Shown here: in pieces, positions 54,900-63,800 of the stretch
Layout of the letters: each line of letters starts with the position of its first letter
Position numbering within the stretch: the stretch's first letter is position 1
Assembly (NCBI RefSeq): GCF_003966265.1
Contig: NZ_RXNV01000012.1
Coordinates: forward strand, 42,783 to 106,782
Source: Shewanella atlantica
GTDB taxonomy: Bacteria; Pseudomonadota; Gammaproteobacteria; Enterobacterales; Shewanellaceae
Reading direction: 5' to 3'
Length of the DNA stretch: 64,000 nucleotides
Program-made: the position numbers and the translations under genes
The notes under the pieces: generated by a model
Database searches by the model: none
What the model saw: only the letters and a program-made list of their open reading frames with translations
What the model was told of the DNA's origin: nothing

Positions 54900-55190
54900 G
54901 AGCGGGAGGACGGACTTGTCCGTCCGGTGACCGAAGGTCTAAATGAAAGAGTGCAGCCCTGAGCGGGAGAGCAAACCTGTTTGTCCAGTGACCGAAGGTC
55001 TAAACGAAAGAGACAGCCTTGAGCGGGAGGACGGACTTGTCCGTCCGGTGACCGCAGGTCTAAACGAAAGAGCCAGCCCTGAGCGGGAGAGCAAACTTGT
55101 TTGCTCGGTGACCGAAGGTCTAAACGAAAGAATCGGCTTTACGCTCACGCGGTGTAGAGTCGGTCTGTCGACCGAAGAAAGTAGTGAAAC
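54900..55190. repeat. 60-bp tandem array with covarying hairpins downstream of metH
   Basis: Four units of about 60 bp (starting 54900, 54961, 55021, 55081) and a decayed fifth. Each has GAGCGGGA, a hairpin, then GTGACCGAAGGTCTAAA (GACC-GAA-GGTC mini-hairpin). Units 1 and 3 carry GGACGGAC-TT-GTCCGTCC; unit 4 carries GAGCAAAC-TT-GTTTGCTC; unit 2 is a partly decayed form of the latter. Four of eight stem positions differ between the two forms and each change is matched on the other arm. It follows the metH stop by nine bases. Frames on both strands cross it but look like repeat artefacts. Confidence 0.85.
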
Positions 55191-55199
55191 ATAATTGTT

Positions 55200-55840
55200 C
55201 AAACTTGATGTAGGAGCGTCGTAGCTCGAACCTCGCCCCCCAAAACATTCGCGGCTAAAGCCGCTCCTACATGTAACTCCGTCATCCCGGCGATGCTCTT
55301 TAGGGTTTTCAACGGGGGACAGCTGTAGCTTTAGGCCTCGTTTGGTTTAACTAAAAAGCTTTGCTCAATCCCCACATATTCATGACACATAATTGGCCTA
55401 TCTTGATGTAGGAGCGGCTTTAGCCGCGAAGAGATGAAAGTATTCCATACCCACATCTGACAGGTATCCAGTCTGAATGTCTTGAGGTGTTTGTGTAACC
55501 TACTGTATAAAAGCTAAAGCTGGCTCCAGCTCTTTACAACGAACGAGTTAAGTATGACAGGCTTTCAAGCTCGTAGCTCGTAGCTCGTAGCTCGTAGCTC
55601 TAATCTTCAGAGCCTTCGCGGCTGAAGCCGCTCCTACAAACCACTTAAAACTTACGACTTACGACTCTTTAGCCTGAAACCTTCGCGGCTGAAGCCGCTC
55701 CTACAAACCACTTAAAACTTACGACTTACGACTATCTGCTTCCGAGCCTTCGCGGCTAAAGCCGCTCCTACATAGAGAACCTCGTATCTCGCCCCTAGAA
55801 CCTCGACACCTAACAAAAGCCGCTCCTACATTGGTAAGGG
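55200..55840. repeat. Cluster of six REP-like hairpins and heptads
   Basis: Gene-free region. Hairpins with core GCGGCTAAAGCCGC or GCGGCTGAAGCCGC near 55247, 55405 (inverted), 55614, 55682 and 55747, and partial copies near 55208 and 55816. GCTCGTA heptads lie at 55568-55600. A block of about 55 bases (CCTTCGCGGCTGAAGCC to CTTACGACTTACGACT) is directly duplicated at 55611 and 55679. No gene or RNA is recognisable. Confidence 0.85.
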
Positions 55841-55853
55841 AAAACGAAACAAA

Positions 55854-55887
55854 AAAATGCCAGTCAGTTTTTACTGACTGGCATTTT
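55854..55887 (-). terminator. Rho-independent terminator of the NrfA-like gene (bidirectional form)
   Basis: AAAATGCCAGTCAG - TTTTTA - CTGACTGGCATTTT, a 14-bp perfect stem with A-run and T-run on its sides, 38 bases beyond the cytochrome stop codon. Confidence 0.9.
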
Positions 55888-55924
55888 GCTTAGAGACGCT
55901 CCGGAGGAGAGATGATGCGTCTAC

Positions 55925-57655
55925 TTAACGAAGTTCGATTGGCCACTCTTTCTTAACACGCTCATTGATAAACTCATCTTTAGCAGCTTTCATGGCGTCA
56001 TAGTTAAGACCGGCTTCAGGTTGTACTTTAGCCTTAGTATCGTACTTAGTTGCGTCATATACATAGTCAGGCGCATATTTAGCAAGCAGTACATCGGCTT
56101 CGGCAATAGCAGTGTCTAAGACTGTATTAGACTTAGTCAACAGACGTTTTGCTTCTGTGAAGTTATGAGCATACATACCGTGAGATGCGGTAGCGCTATC
56201 CCAGAACCACTGAGCATTACGGATTTTACCTAGCAGACTATTCATCTCTGTGGCTAACTCATTACCCGCTTTAAGTGCAGCCTCATAGTTGCCTTTGGCT
56301 TCACCGATAGTCTTGCCTGCATCTATGCCTTCAACACCGTTAGCAGCCCAGATAGCCTGTGCTTTAAAGTGTGCCTCAGTCAGACGCGGGTCAGTACCTG
56401 TGGCTGTAAAGCGAAGGTTATTGATCGCAGTCTTTCTTGACTCCAGCATAGACTCAATCGCGTTGTCATCGTGACAACCCTTACAGCTGCCTGGTAGCTT
56501 AGCAGGGTCAAATTTAACGTTGTGGTTAGAGTACTCAAGACCATCTGCATTTTCAGCTTTAGGCATGTGACAGGTATTACAGCTGAACTCAAGGTGAGTA
56601 GGCATCGTATGAGAGGCTCTATCCATTAAGTTCTCATATTCCGGGTGCTGTGTTTTCAGCGATGGTGTACCGGATACCGCGTTAGTCCAGTCTTTGAAGT
56701 TGATATTATCGTAATATGCTAATTGAGCTTCGGCAGCGAAGCCTTTGTAGAGCATATCTTCACCCGCGTAGCCTACAACGCTGGCGTAATCGGTTTCTAC
56801 ACCCGGTACCCAATGATCCCATGGGAAGCGAACCTTTTTACTGTCTGTGCCATCGAAGTAGTATTCAACGTGACACTGAGCACAGGTTTGACTTGCTTGA
56901 CCGTTGTGATCTTGCTCTTCGAACGTCAGGCCAACTTTAGTCATAGCACGTTCAGCATATGGACGGCTTAGACGCAGGTCGATTCCACCTAACTCGTGAC
57001 AATCGGCACAACCAACTGAGTTACTCATTTCATGGCCCCAGGTGGACCAGCTGTTGTTAGCAAACTTATCTTCGCCGACAAGCTCGTACATGCGAGCAAC
57101 GTCAGGAGACTTACAAGACCAGCAAGATGCAGCCATAGCTTCGCCAACAACGTTACCGTCGTGACCAACGATTGGACTGCCGGTTCGCAAGGATTTCATT
57201 ACATCGGTTAATGCAAACTGGTGACCTCGGGCGCGGTTATAATCTTTCGCAAATCCATAACCAGCCCAAGCGCTGACCAGGTTAGGGTTTGCTTCCAGCA
57301 GATCTGTTGGCGTGCCGGATTCCGGAGTGTTCTCTTCGGAGCTGGCCCAGGTAGCATGTTGATCGGGGAAAGTTTCCTGCCAGTTATCACTGTTGTAAAA
57401 ATCAACAGGTCCTGTTGATGGGGGAATGATACAGGTATTGGTATCTGCATCTAAAACAGTCCCTTCACCACATAAAACCGGATCAACAGGCTCAACTGGA
57501 TCAACTGGATCAACGGGAAGCACTTCACAGACGTTTGTGTCTGTATTGAGTTGCGAGCCCTCACCACAGGTAATTAATTGTGTGTCATCATCATCGCTAC
57601 AACCAACTAAAACAGCAGATACCGCAATAGCAACCGCAAGCTTTTGTAATCTCAT
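55925..57655 (-). CDS. NrfA-like pentaheme cytochrome c nitrite reductase, predicted lipoprotein
   Basis: 576 residues; ordinary NrfA is about 480. Five heme sites: CWSCK (178-182, the Lys-ligated catalytic heme), CADCH (216), CAQCH (258), CNTCH (359) and CKGCH (391). NrfA active-site segments are present: RARGHQF, AQCHVEYYF and KTQHPEYE. So ammonia-forming nitrite reduction is likely. The N-terminus is different: lipobox LVGC (Cys19, Ser at +2), then two CGEG-(10-12)-C modules with a VDPVDPVEP linker (residues 30-75). It should be anchored to the outer membrane instead of free in the periplasm. CRP and NarP-type sites lie upstream. Whether nitrite is the true substrate is inference. Confidence 0.88.
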   Translation of the reverse strand: MRLQKLAVAIAVSAVLVGCSDDDDTQLITCGEGSQLNTDTNVCEVLPVDPVDPVEPVDPVLCGEGTVLDADTNTCIIPPSTGPVDFYNSDNWQETFPDQHATWASSEENTPESGTPTDLLEANPNLVSAWAGYGFAKDYNRARGHQFALTDVMKSLRTGSPIVGHDGNVVGEAMAASCWSCKSPDVARMYELVGEDKFANNSWSTWGHEMSNSVGCADCHELGGIDLRLSRPYAERAMTKVGLTFEEQDHNGQASQTCAQCHVEYYFDGTDSKKVRFPWDHWVPGVETDYASVVGYAGEDMLYKGFAAEAQLAYYDNINFKDWTNAVSGTPSLKTQHPEYENLMDRASHTMPTHLEFSCNTCHMPKAENADGLEYSNHNVKFDPAKLPGSCKGCHDDNAIESMLESRKTAINNLRFTATGTDPRLTEAHFKAQAIWAANGVEGIDAGKTIGEAKGNYEAALKAGNELATEMNSLLGKIRNAQWFWDSATASHGMYAHNFTEAKRLLTKSNTVLDTAIAEADVLLAKYAPDYVYDATKYDTKAKVQPEAGLNYDAMKAAKDEFINERVKKEWPIELR

Positions 57656-57782
57656 CTTACCTCTCCTGCAAGTGAATTTTATTCACTTTTTATGTAATTT
57701 ATCATTGTAAGCAAAGCGTCCTAAAGACGAGTCAAGCTATAACAAAACGGAGAGCTTCTGGTAAACATTAACTTAACACTTG

Positions 57783-57798
57783 TGTGAGGATGGTCACT
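57783..57798. promoter_or_regulatory. CRP-type binding site
   Basis: TGTGA-GGATGG-TCACT matches the TGTGA-N6-TCACA consensus in nine of ten positions. In Shewanella, CRP controls anaerobic respiration genes, so this fits a nitrite reductase promoter. It is centred about 135 bases upstream of the start codon. Confidence 0.6.
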
Positions 57799-57813
57799 GG
57801 CACACCACCCAAA

Positions 57814-57829
57814 TATCCCTAAAGAGGTA
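57814..57829. promoter_or_regulatory. NarP/NarL-type 7-2-7 site
   Basis: TATCCCT-AA-AGAGGTA is an inverted pair of heptamers matching TACYYMT-NN-AKRRGTA except for one base. It lies 15 bases from the CRP-type site, upstream of the NrfA-like gene; NarP regulation by nitrate or nitrite is the expected meaning. Confidence 0.6.
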
Positions 57830-58160
57830 TACCACTTACTGGTTTTAGATCAACTTTTGCACCCATTATGATATATTCAACAAAAATAATTAAGCCTAAA
57901 CAGCTATATACAAAGGGATATTCAACGATCGCTCATATATTAACCTCTAATATAGTGGTATACAGCACGGCATCTGGGCTGTAGCATTATTAACCACTAC
58001 AATTAGTAAGGATATTAAGTTTCAGTTAAGGCCGTGTTAACAACTAAGAAATCCCCCAAGCATAAACAAAACCTACTCACACCGACTAAATACTCACCCA
58101 AACAGCATAAAACCCCCGCCACAAAATAAGAAGGATACTGTGATGAGGTGTAAAGTTTTA

Positions 58161-58342
58161 GGTGCTGAGGTGCTGAGGTGGTGAGGTGGTGAGGTGGTGA
58201 GGTGAGTACATTGAACGCAGCTTTACTATTAGCAAGGGGTCAGAATGACGACCAGGTGTTTAACAGCCAGCGGGCATTTACTTACGACTTAGCGCTTATG
58301 GCTACCGCTTGAAACCTTCGCGGCTAAGGCCGCTCCTACATC
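58161..58342. repeat. 8-bp tandem array and composite REP element
   Basis: GGTGCTGA x2 then GGTGGTGA x3 (58161-58205), the only array with an 8-bp period in the window. It is followed by GGGGTCAGAATGAC, CTTACGACTTAGCGCTTA, GAAACC and a REP hairpin with one changed base, TTCGCGGCTAAGGCCGC plus TCCTACAT (58317-58342). Confidence 0.8.
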
Positions 58343-58348
58343 AAGAAT

Positions 58349-58392
58349 GTCGTCGCTTTAAACAAGGTTTAACCTTGGCTGGAAGCGACGAC
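58349..58392 (-). terminator. Nested hairpin downstream of glnD
   Basis: Outer arms GTCGTCGCTT and AAGCGACGAC (10 bp), inner arms CAAGGTT-T-AACCTTG (7 bp). It lies 44 bases past the glnD stop and could terminate or protect that transcript. No T-run. Confidence 0.5.
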
Positions 58393-58435
58393 TAACCCGC
58401 CTGTTCTTGTTGAGGCTCCGGCGTTTAATGATGGA

Positions 58436-61039
58436 TTAAACAGGGGCCTGCTCTTTAATAAAATCGACAAAGAAAGATTTGAGCGCTTGTTTGCTCTCAT
58501 CATCTAATGATTGGCCCTCTTTGTCAGAGACAAGAAATACATTGTCGACCTGTTCGCCCACCGTAGTTATTTTTGCAGAGTGAATGTTGAGTTCAAACTG
58601 CCTGAAGCCGTCACAGAAGTGACTCATAAACTGTGGGTTATCGAGTGCGGTAACGCTGATAAGGGTTCTATCCTTTTTACGAGAGTGTAAGAACTCGACT
58701 TTGGGCTCGCTGACGAATGAGCCAATGTTGCTATTATGGCGTTGTTTAGGCACCTTTCTATTTTCAAACAGTACTTGTTTCAGCCTTTGCTTGATGCGGT
58801 CACGTCGCCCGGAGGTTCTTATTGGATGATGGTCGTAATCCAGTATTTTTAATGACTCCACCACATAACCATCTTTAGTCTTAGAGATATTCGCTTGCTG
58901 AACTGAGATCTGTAGTGAGGCTAAGGTATTAAACAGTGTCACAAACAGGCCGGGTTTATCCTTCATATAGACGAATAGATCACTGCTGCCTTTAGTACTG
59001 CTTTCATCTATCAAAATAAGAGCATGATCGGCAGGATGTTGCGTCATGGCTTGAGAATAACGGGCTATTTCACTGGGTTGAGCATTGCTGAAAAAGGATA
59101 GCGGTAAGCGTTTCCAGAGCTGTTTAATCACCTCAGGCGTTTCACTTGCCCCCATCAGCTCCAGCGCTTCATTCTTGTGTTCACGAACGATAGTTCGCTG
59201 TTCCAGAACATTTTCCAAGCCATTACGCAGTGCGAAACTAATCGACAAATAGAGATCCCGGAGCAAGGTAGCCTTCCAGTTGGTCCACAGATCATCATTG
59301 GTCGCCTTAATGTCGGCAACCGTTAAACAGTAGAGCGCATCGAGTCTGGCTTTAGTCCCAATCGCTTTAGCAAGATTCTTAACTTCAGAAGGGTCATAGA
59401 TATCTAACCGTTGGCAGGATAAAGACAACAATAGATGGTTTTTAACTAACCAGGTGATCACCTTAGCTTGCGAAGGTTTTAGCTCATGAAATTTAGCAAA
59501 TTGCAGCGCATCGACAGCCCCCAATTCACTGTGATCACCGCCACGGCCCTTGCCTAAATCATGAAATAAGGCTGCTAACAACAATACCTCTTTATTCTCT
59601 ATCGATTTGTAAACAGCGCAAGGCTGTGTAAGAGAGGGATTTTCAGGCTTGTCGTTCAGTGAATATAAGTTTTTTAGTAATTTATGAGTATGCTCATCCA
59701 CGGGGTAAACATGATATAGGTCGAATTGCATCTGACCCACAATTTCGCGCCATTGGGGGAGGTAGGACGCTAAGATGCCATGTTTGTGCATTAATGATAG
59801 CGCGAGCCCCATACCTTGAGGGTGGCGAAACAGAGAGATAAACTCTTTACGGCAACTATGAAAATCTTGCAGATCGCCCAGTAATCGGCGTCTTACCTGA
59901 CGTATTAATCGAATCGTCTGTGGCGTAATACCGTCAATATCGTTGGCGTTTTCTGCGATATGGATAAACAGAGCGATAAGCTGTTTACGATCAACAAAGA
60001 CATCATCATGGCGGGCATTGATCAGTCGGCCATTGATTTCGAAGTGTTGATTTAACGGGGTCGACTTCCTGTCTGTTTGTACCAGAATTTCATCTTTAAA
60101 ATACTGCAATAGCATTTGATTAAGTTCGCTAATCCGCCTCATTGCCCGGTATAACTGACGCATCATTTTCTCGATGGCGAGGTGGCTGCTGTCCCCAAAG
60201 CCCATCAGCCTGGCCACATCACTTTGCAACGCGATAAGTAATCGGTTTTCAGAGCGCTGAGCGGCGGCGTGCAGTGCCCAGCGAGCACGCCATATAAAGT
60301 GCTGTGACTCTAACAGCTCTGCATACTCGTCGGCAGTAAAGAAGCCGAACCGTCTTAATGCCGCCATATCTTCAGCCGCAAAATATTTACGGGTTACCCA
60401 GATCAGCGTTTGGATATCACGCATACCACCGGGACTATTTTTTAGGTTGGGTTCCAGGCTAAAAGCACTGCCCTGCGCCTTTTGGTGGCGTTCATCTTGC
60501 TCGATGAATTTCGCCTTAAAGAAGGCTTCACTGCTCCAGAGGTCATCGCCATATAGCCTGTCTAAGACCTGATTCGCGTGAAGCTCTGGCCCCGTTAAAT
60601 GGCGGATCTCAAAGAGTGAGGTCGCAATGGTTATATCTTCACAGGCCTTATCAATTTCAGTCAGTGCCAGAACACTATGGCCGAGCTCTAATCCTACATC
60701 CCAAAGTTGGGTAAAAAAATGGCCAATCTGCGAGGCTTGATGGGGACTCAACTCTTCGGGAAATAATACACAAATATCAATGTCAGAGTGTAGATGGAGC
60801 GTTTGACGACCATAGCCGCCTACGGCATTAAGAGATAAGTTTTCACTAGCAAGACCGGCACATTCCCAGAGGTGGAGAAGTAAGGCATCAAAAAAATCAG
60901 CGCGTAACTTCACTATCTCATCGATAGCAACGTGGGTGAAGTTTTTATTAAAGTAGTTGTCAGCATCTTGGATTACTTTTTTATAATCTGTAATGCTCAT
61001 TGTTGAACTGAAATGAGGTGATATATCAGAGTCTGACAT
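58436..61039 (-). CDS. glnD: Bifunctional uridylyltransferase / uridylyl-removing enzyme
   Basis: 867 residues, family size. Nucleotidyltransferase domain with VGGYGRQTLHLHSDIDICVLFP (GG and DxD), the PII-uridylyltransferase helical region, an HD domain with LLLAALFHDLGKGRGGDHSELGA, and two C-terminal ACT domains (LFVYMKDKPGLFVTLFNTLASL and LISVTALDNPQFMSHFCDGF) that sense glutamine. It adds UMP to PII when glutamine is low and removes it when high, setting the nitrogen response. The gene stands alone on the minus strand. Confidence 0.96.
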   Translation of the reverse strand: MSDSDISPHFSSTMSITDYKKVIQDADNYFNKNFTHVAIDEIVKLRADFFDALLLHLWECAGLASENLSLNAVGGYGRQTLHLHSDIDICVLFPEELSPHQASQIGHFFTQLWDVGLELGHSVLALTEIDKACEDITIATSLFEIRHLTGPELHANQVLDRLYGDDLWSSEAFFKAKFIEQDERHQKAQGSAFSLEPNLKNSPGGMRDIQTLIWVTRKYFAAEDMAALRRFGFFTADEYAELLESQHFIWRARWALHAAAQRSENRLLIALQSDVARLMGFGDSSHLAIEKMMRQLYRAMRRISELNQMLLQYFKDEILVQTDRKSTPLNQHFEINGRLINARHDDVFVDRKQLIALFIHIAENANDIDGITPQTIRLIRQVRRRLLGDLQDFHSCRKEFISLFRHPQGMGLALSLMHKHGILASYLPQWREIVGQMQFDLYHVYPVDEHTHKLLKNLYSLNDKPENPSLTQPCAVYKSIENKEVLLLAALFHDLGKGRGGDHSELGAVDALQFAKFHELKPSQAKVITWLVKNHLLLSLSCQRLDIYDPSEVKNLAKAIGTKARLDALYCLTVADIKATNDDLWTNWKATLLRDLYLSISFALRNGLENVLEQRTIVREHKNEALELMGASETPEVIKQLWKRLPLSFFSNAQPSEIARYSQAMTQHPADHALILIDESSTKGSSDLFVYMKDKPGLFVTLFNTLASLQISVQQANISKTKDGYVVESLKILDYDHHPIRTSGRRDRIKQRLKQVLFENRKVPKQRHNSNIGSFVSEPKVEFLHSRKKDRTLISVTALDNPQFMSHFCDGFRQFELNIHSAKITTVGEQVDNVFLVSDKEGQSLDDESKQALKSFFVDFIKEQAPV

Positions 61040-61425
61040 GCTTCTCCTGTGCCTGTTTGCAATTAGGTACTTTGGCTTTAGTTATACTAATTAAACCTGA
61101 TGCAATGGCCGTAAAATGAGCAAATAGGGTAGATGATCCAAGTGTGAATTACAAATTGTTAACAAGCCTGTTCACCTTCCCCCCATAAGCATTCCTCTAT
61201 GATAAGCAGCGGCCACAGGGGAGAACAGGTATGGACTGCGGATGCAGTTGGATGAGATGAGGAGGTGCAGCTCTGCCCCCTATTTTCTGTAGCCTGCTGA
61301 TGCATTTAGATGAAATGGAAAAACTTTGCTCTGTGCCCACTTTTTATTGAACTTCATAGTGCTATAGTGACTCTAGTTCCTAGATTAGTTCTTAAAGATT
61401 TCAGTTCACCATTCAGGGGTTACCT
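61040..61425. other. Gene-free divergent region
   Basis: Between glnD and the YdcH-like gene. AT-rich upstream of glnD with TTATACTAATTAA near 61083 (possible -10 region), and AGTTCCTAGATTAGTTC near 61377 which resembles heptad sequence. I saw no RNA gene. Confidence 0.35.
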
Positions 61426-61689
61426 ATGCTAAATGAGAATCATGCACTTATTTTCGACTTCCCGGAATTTAAACAAGACATCGTATATCTGAATTATAAA
61501 GACGACACATTCAAAAACTTATCCAAGCAGTATCACCTGTTAGATTATGATATTCGTCAGCTTGAAATTGATGGTAGCCCGACCGATGACGAGCATATGC
61601 ACCAGCTCAAGGTAGAGCGCGCTAATTTGAAGGACGTGTTGTTTCAAAAGTTAAAAGAACATCATGACAGCACTGTTTCGACAGACTAA
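61426..61689 (+). CDS. DUF465 / YdcH-family small protein
   Basis: 87 residues, highly charged and helical. The core SKQYHLLDYDIRQLEIDGSPTDDEHMHQLKVERANLKDVLFQKLKEH is the YdcH (DUF465) signature: two helices joined by a short turn. Members are small soluble proteins of unknown function. The usual family size is 70-80, so the gene is complete. Confidence 0.85.
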   Translation: MLNENHALIFDFPEFKQDIVYLNYKDDTFKNLSKQYHLLDYDIRQLEIDGSPTDDEHMHQLKVERANLKDVLFQKLKEHHDSTVSTD

Positions 61690-61774
61690 GCTCAGGAAAA
61701 GAACAATCGCGACATAGTCATCCCGGCACTCTTTAGGCCGGGATCTAACTTTCAAAACCTACAAGTCTAAAAGC

Positions 61775-61910
61775 TAAAGCTAGCACCTGCTCATAAGACT
61801 CCAGCTATTTCTTACCGCTTAAAACTTACAACTTACCACTCTTTAAACCGAAACCTTCGCGGCTAAAGCCGCTCCTACATAGTAACTCGTAGCTCGTAGC
61901 TCGTAGCCTT
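61775..61910. repeat. Composite repeat, second copy of the 36057 element
   Basis: AGCTAAAGCTAGCACC, TGCTCATAAGACTCCAGCT, CTTACAACTTACCACT (heptad-like), CCGAAACC, REP hairpin TTCGCGGCTAAAGCCGC plus TCCTACAT (61856-61880), then GTAGCTC heptads to 61907. The order and wording match 36057-36182 over about 100 bases. Confidence 0.8.
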
Positions 61911-62045
61911 CTTATCCCTTCCTATATCAGAATGATTTCCATGACAATTTGGGAGAGAGTTACATGATTTTTATGTGAAAAAAGCGTAGATTAGGTGCCA
62001 TTAACCCGCGTATCTCAAGCACCTCAAGCACAAGGATGTCGAATT

Positions 62046-63497
62046 ATGAGACTCATATTTGTTCACGGCTGGAGCGTCACCAACACTAATACCTATGGTG
62101 AGCTGCCTCAATCGATTATCTCTCAGGCTGCCGGTGTAGGGCTTGAAATTCAAATTGAGCATATTTACCTCGGCAAGTACATCAGCTTTCACGATGAAGT
62201 GACCATGGATGATATAGCCCGCGCCTTTGATTATGCATTGAAGGAACTGCCTGGCTCAGATGGGCCCGATGCCCAAGATGGGATCGCGCCTTTCTCCTGT
62301 ATCACCCACTCTACCGGTGGTCCAGTGGTACGAGCTTGGGTTGAAAAATATTATGGTGTGACCGCTGGCGATGGAGATGGAGATGATCGACTAGCGCTGC
62401 AGCCATTAAAACACTTGGTGATGCTGGCTCCTGCAAACCACGGTTCCAGTCTAGCAACCTTAGGCAAAAAGCGAGTGGGGCGGATCAAGGCCTGGTTCAG
62501 TGGTGTCGAACCAGGGCAGCGGGTGCTTGATTGGCTCTGCCTGGGTAGCAAGGGCCAGTGGCAGCTCAATGAGCAAGCCTTAAATTACCACTATCCGCAA
62601 CATGAATTTTATCCTTTCGTACTTATCGGTCAGGGTATCGACTCCACGTTTTATGACTTTCTCAATGGCTATCTGGTGGAGTCAGGCTCAGATGGGGTGA
62701 TAAGAGTGGCTGGTGCCAACATGAATTATCGCTACCTGTCACTGACCCAGACCCAGGAGCGGTTCACCAGACTCAAGGGCAAGGTTTATCGGTTAGCGCC
62801 TGCAGAGCAAGCAGTAAGAAAGCCACCATTGGTGCCCATGGGGGTCTTCAGTCAGTTCAGCCATTCCGGTACTAAGATGGGGATCATGGCCAATAAGGCA
62901 ACGAGCCCTAATCATGGTGTCCTGGTGGCGGAGGTTTTGAACTGCCTAAAGGTAGATTCAATGACAGATTATGAACAACGCCATCAAGCACTGGAGCAGC
63001 TAACTCAAGCCGAGCAGGCCAAAGTGCCGCAGGGGAAGTCCGAGGCTATTAGCAGCTATGCCATGCTGGTGATCCGGGTGCGGGATGAATTGGGGGATCT
63101 GATTGAGCATCAGGATTATGACATACTCCTGCTCGCAGGAAGTGGCTATAAGCCCAACCGTCTGCCCGACGGTTTCTTTGTTGATAGGCAGATGAATACC
63201 TCCAGCCACAGTCTGGTGTATTACCTGGATGCGGCTAAGATGTCACATATTAAGGACAACTGCTTCGGTATTCAGGTGAACGCGCGGCCTGACAAGGGAT
63301 TTAGTTATTTCCATTCTGGCCAGTTCCGCTCCGAGGGGTTATCCATTGAAGAGGTGTTTGCCCCCAACCAGACCACCTATGTTGATATTACGATTAAGCG
63401 ACAGGTGGACAAGAATGTGTTTAGGTTTAGTCGAGCCGATAAACCAAGGGAGAACTTTGCCAAGATACGCCCCTCTGGGGATGTGATTAGCGAATAG
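62046..63497 (+). CDS. Alpha/beta hydrolase, phospholipase- or esterase-like
   Basis: About 483 residues from the ATG at 62046 with AAGGA nine bases upstream; earlier in-frame codons do not look like protein of this family. The start is the first strand RLIFVHGWSVTNTNTYGELPQ. Nucleophile Ser in ITHSTGGPVVRAWVEKYY, then LVMLAPANHGSSLA, and a His candidate in the SHSGTKMGI region. The C-terminal 170 residues (DIEHQDYDILLLAGSGYKPN, DGFFVDRQMN) form a beta-rich extra domain. No signal peptide, so cytoplasmic or exported by another route. Substrate unknown. Confidence 0.75.
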   Translation: MRLIFVHGWSVTNTNTYGELPQSIISQAAGVGLEIQIEHIYLGKYISFHDEVTMDDIARAFDYALKELPGSDGPDAQDGIAPFSCITHSTGGPVVRAWVEKYYGVTAGDGDGDDRLALQPLKHLVMLAPANHGSSLATLGKKRVGRIKAWFSGVEPGQRVLDWLCLGSKGQWQLNEQALNYHYPQHEFYPFVLIGQGIDSTFYDFLNGYLVESGSDGVIRVAGANMNYRYLSLTQTQERFTRLKGKVYRLAPAEQAVRKPPLVPMGVFSQFSHSGTKMGIMANKATSPNHGVLVAEVLNCLKVDSMTDYEQRHQALEQLTQAEQAKVPQGKSEAISSYAMLVIRVRDELGDLIEHQDYDILLLAGSGYKPNRLPDGFFVDRQMNTSSHSLVYYLDAAKMSHIKDNCFGIQVNARPDKGFSYFHSGQFRSEGLSIEEVFAPNQTTYVDITIKRQVDKNVFRFSRADKPRENFAKIRPSGDVISE

Positions 63498-63498
63498 T

Positions 63499-63535
63499 TA
63501 GGCCAATCTAGGTAGACAGATTGGCCTATTCCTTT
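63499..63535 (+). terminator. Rho-independent-like terminator after the hydrolase
   Basis: TAGGCCAATCT-AGGTAGAC-AGATTGGCCTA (11-bp stem) followed by TTCCTTTATTC, immediately after the stop codon. Confidence 0.8.
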
Positions 63536-63567
63536 ATTCAAAACTCCGTTTTGATTTATGGCTGACG

Positions 63568-63800
63568 CCACTTTTTCGGTCTTACGACCGATTAAAGTCG
63601 TGGAATTCCATTCCACACCAGGGCAAGGAGGACTGCTCGTCCTCGCCCTCCTTGCATCCACCCTAACGCCCCGGCGAAGTTACATGCATTAAGTACGGGC
63701 CTCCGGTCTTTCTTGAAAATAGCTAACGTTTCCGATGGGGCGTCCAAGCCCCCCGAAAACTAGACCCACATCCGTGTGGGTCTTACACTATTTTCTGCGA
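63568..63800. repeat. Block of consecutive hairpins, dispersed-repeat-like
   Basis: Within about 230 bases: CGGTC-TTAC-GACCG (63577), GTGGAAT-TCC-ATTCCAC (63600-63616), GAGGAC-TGCTC-GTCCTC (63628-63644) inside a larger CAAGGAGG...CCTCCTTG pair, GGGGC-GTCCAA-GCCCC (63737), and GACCCACA-TCCG-TGTGGGTC (63763-63782). No open frame convinces. It could be a structured RNA, a miniature element or a chain of decayed repeats. Confidence 0.55.

Larger units (their letters stand above)
57656..58160 (-). promoter_or_regulatory. Upstream region of the NrfA-like gene
   Basis: No gene. It contains a CRP-type site and a NarP-type site (listed separately) and AT-rich sequence. A motif GTATACCACTTACTGG with GGTATAC elements (57828-57845) and TATAGTGGTATAC (57952-57965) forms an inverted pair about 120 bases apart, possibly further regulator sites. 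Confidence 0.45.

Noticed and set aside
54900..55190. 60-bp array considered as CRISPR or as integron attC sites
   Set aside because: Units are contiguous and repeat through their whole length, so there are no spacers; no integrase gene is near.
54939..55202. Open frames on both strands with repeating RPSVTxQTSLLSRSGL-like and PERESKPVCPVTEGLNERDS-like peptides
   Set aside because: They simply follow the 60-bp repeat, which has no stop codons in these frames. Both strands are open over the same DNA, and the compensating changes fit hairpins, not codons.
63377..63661. 94-codon minus-strand frame at the hydrolase 3' end
   Set aside because: It overlaps the hydrolase coding region and the hairpin block; no ribosome binding site or known motif.
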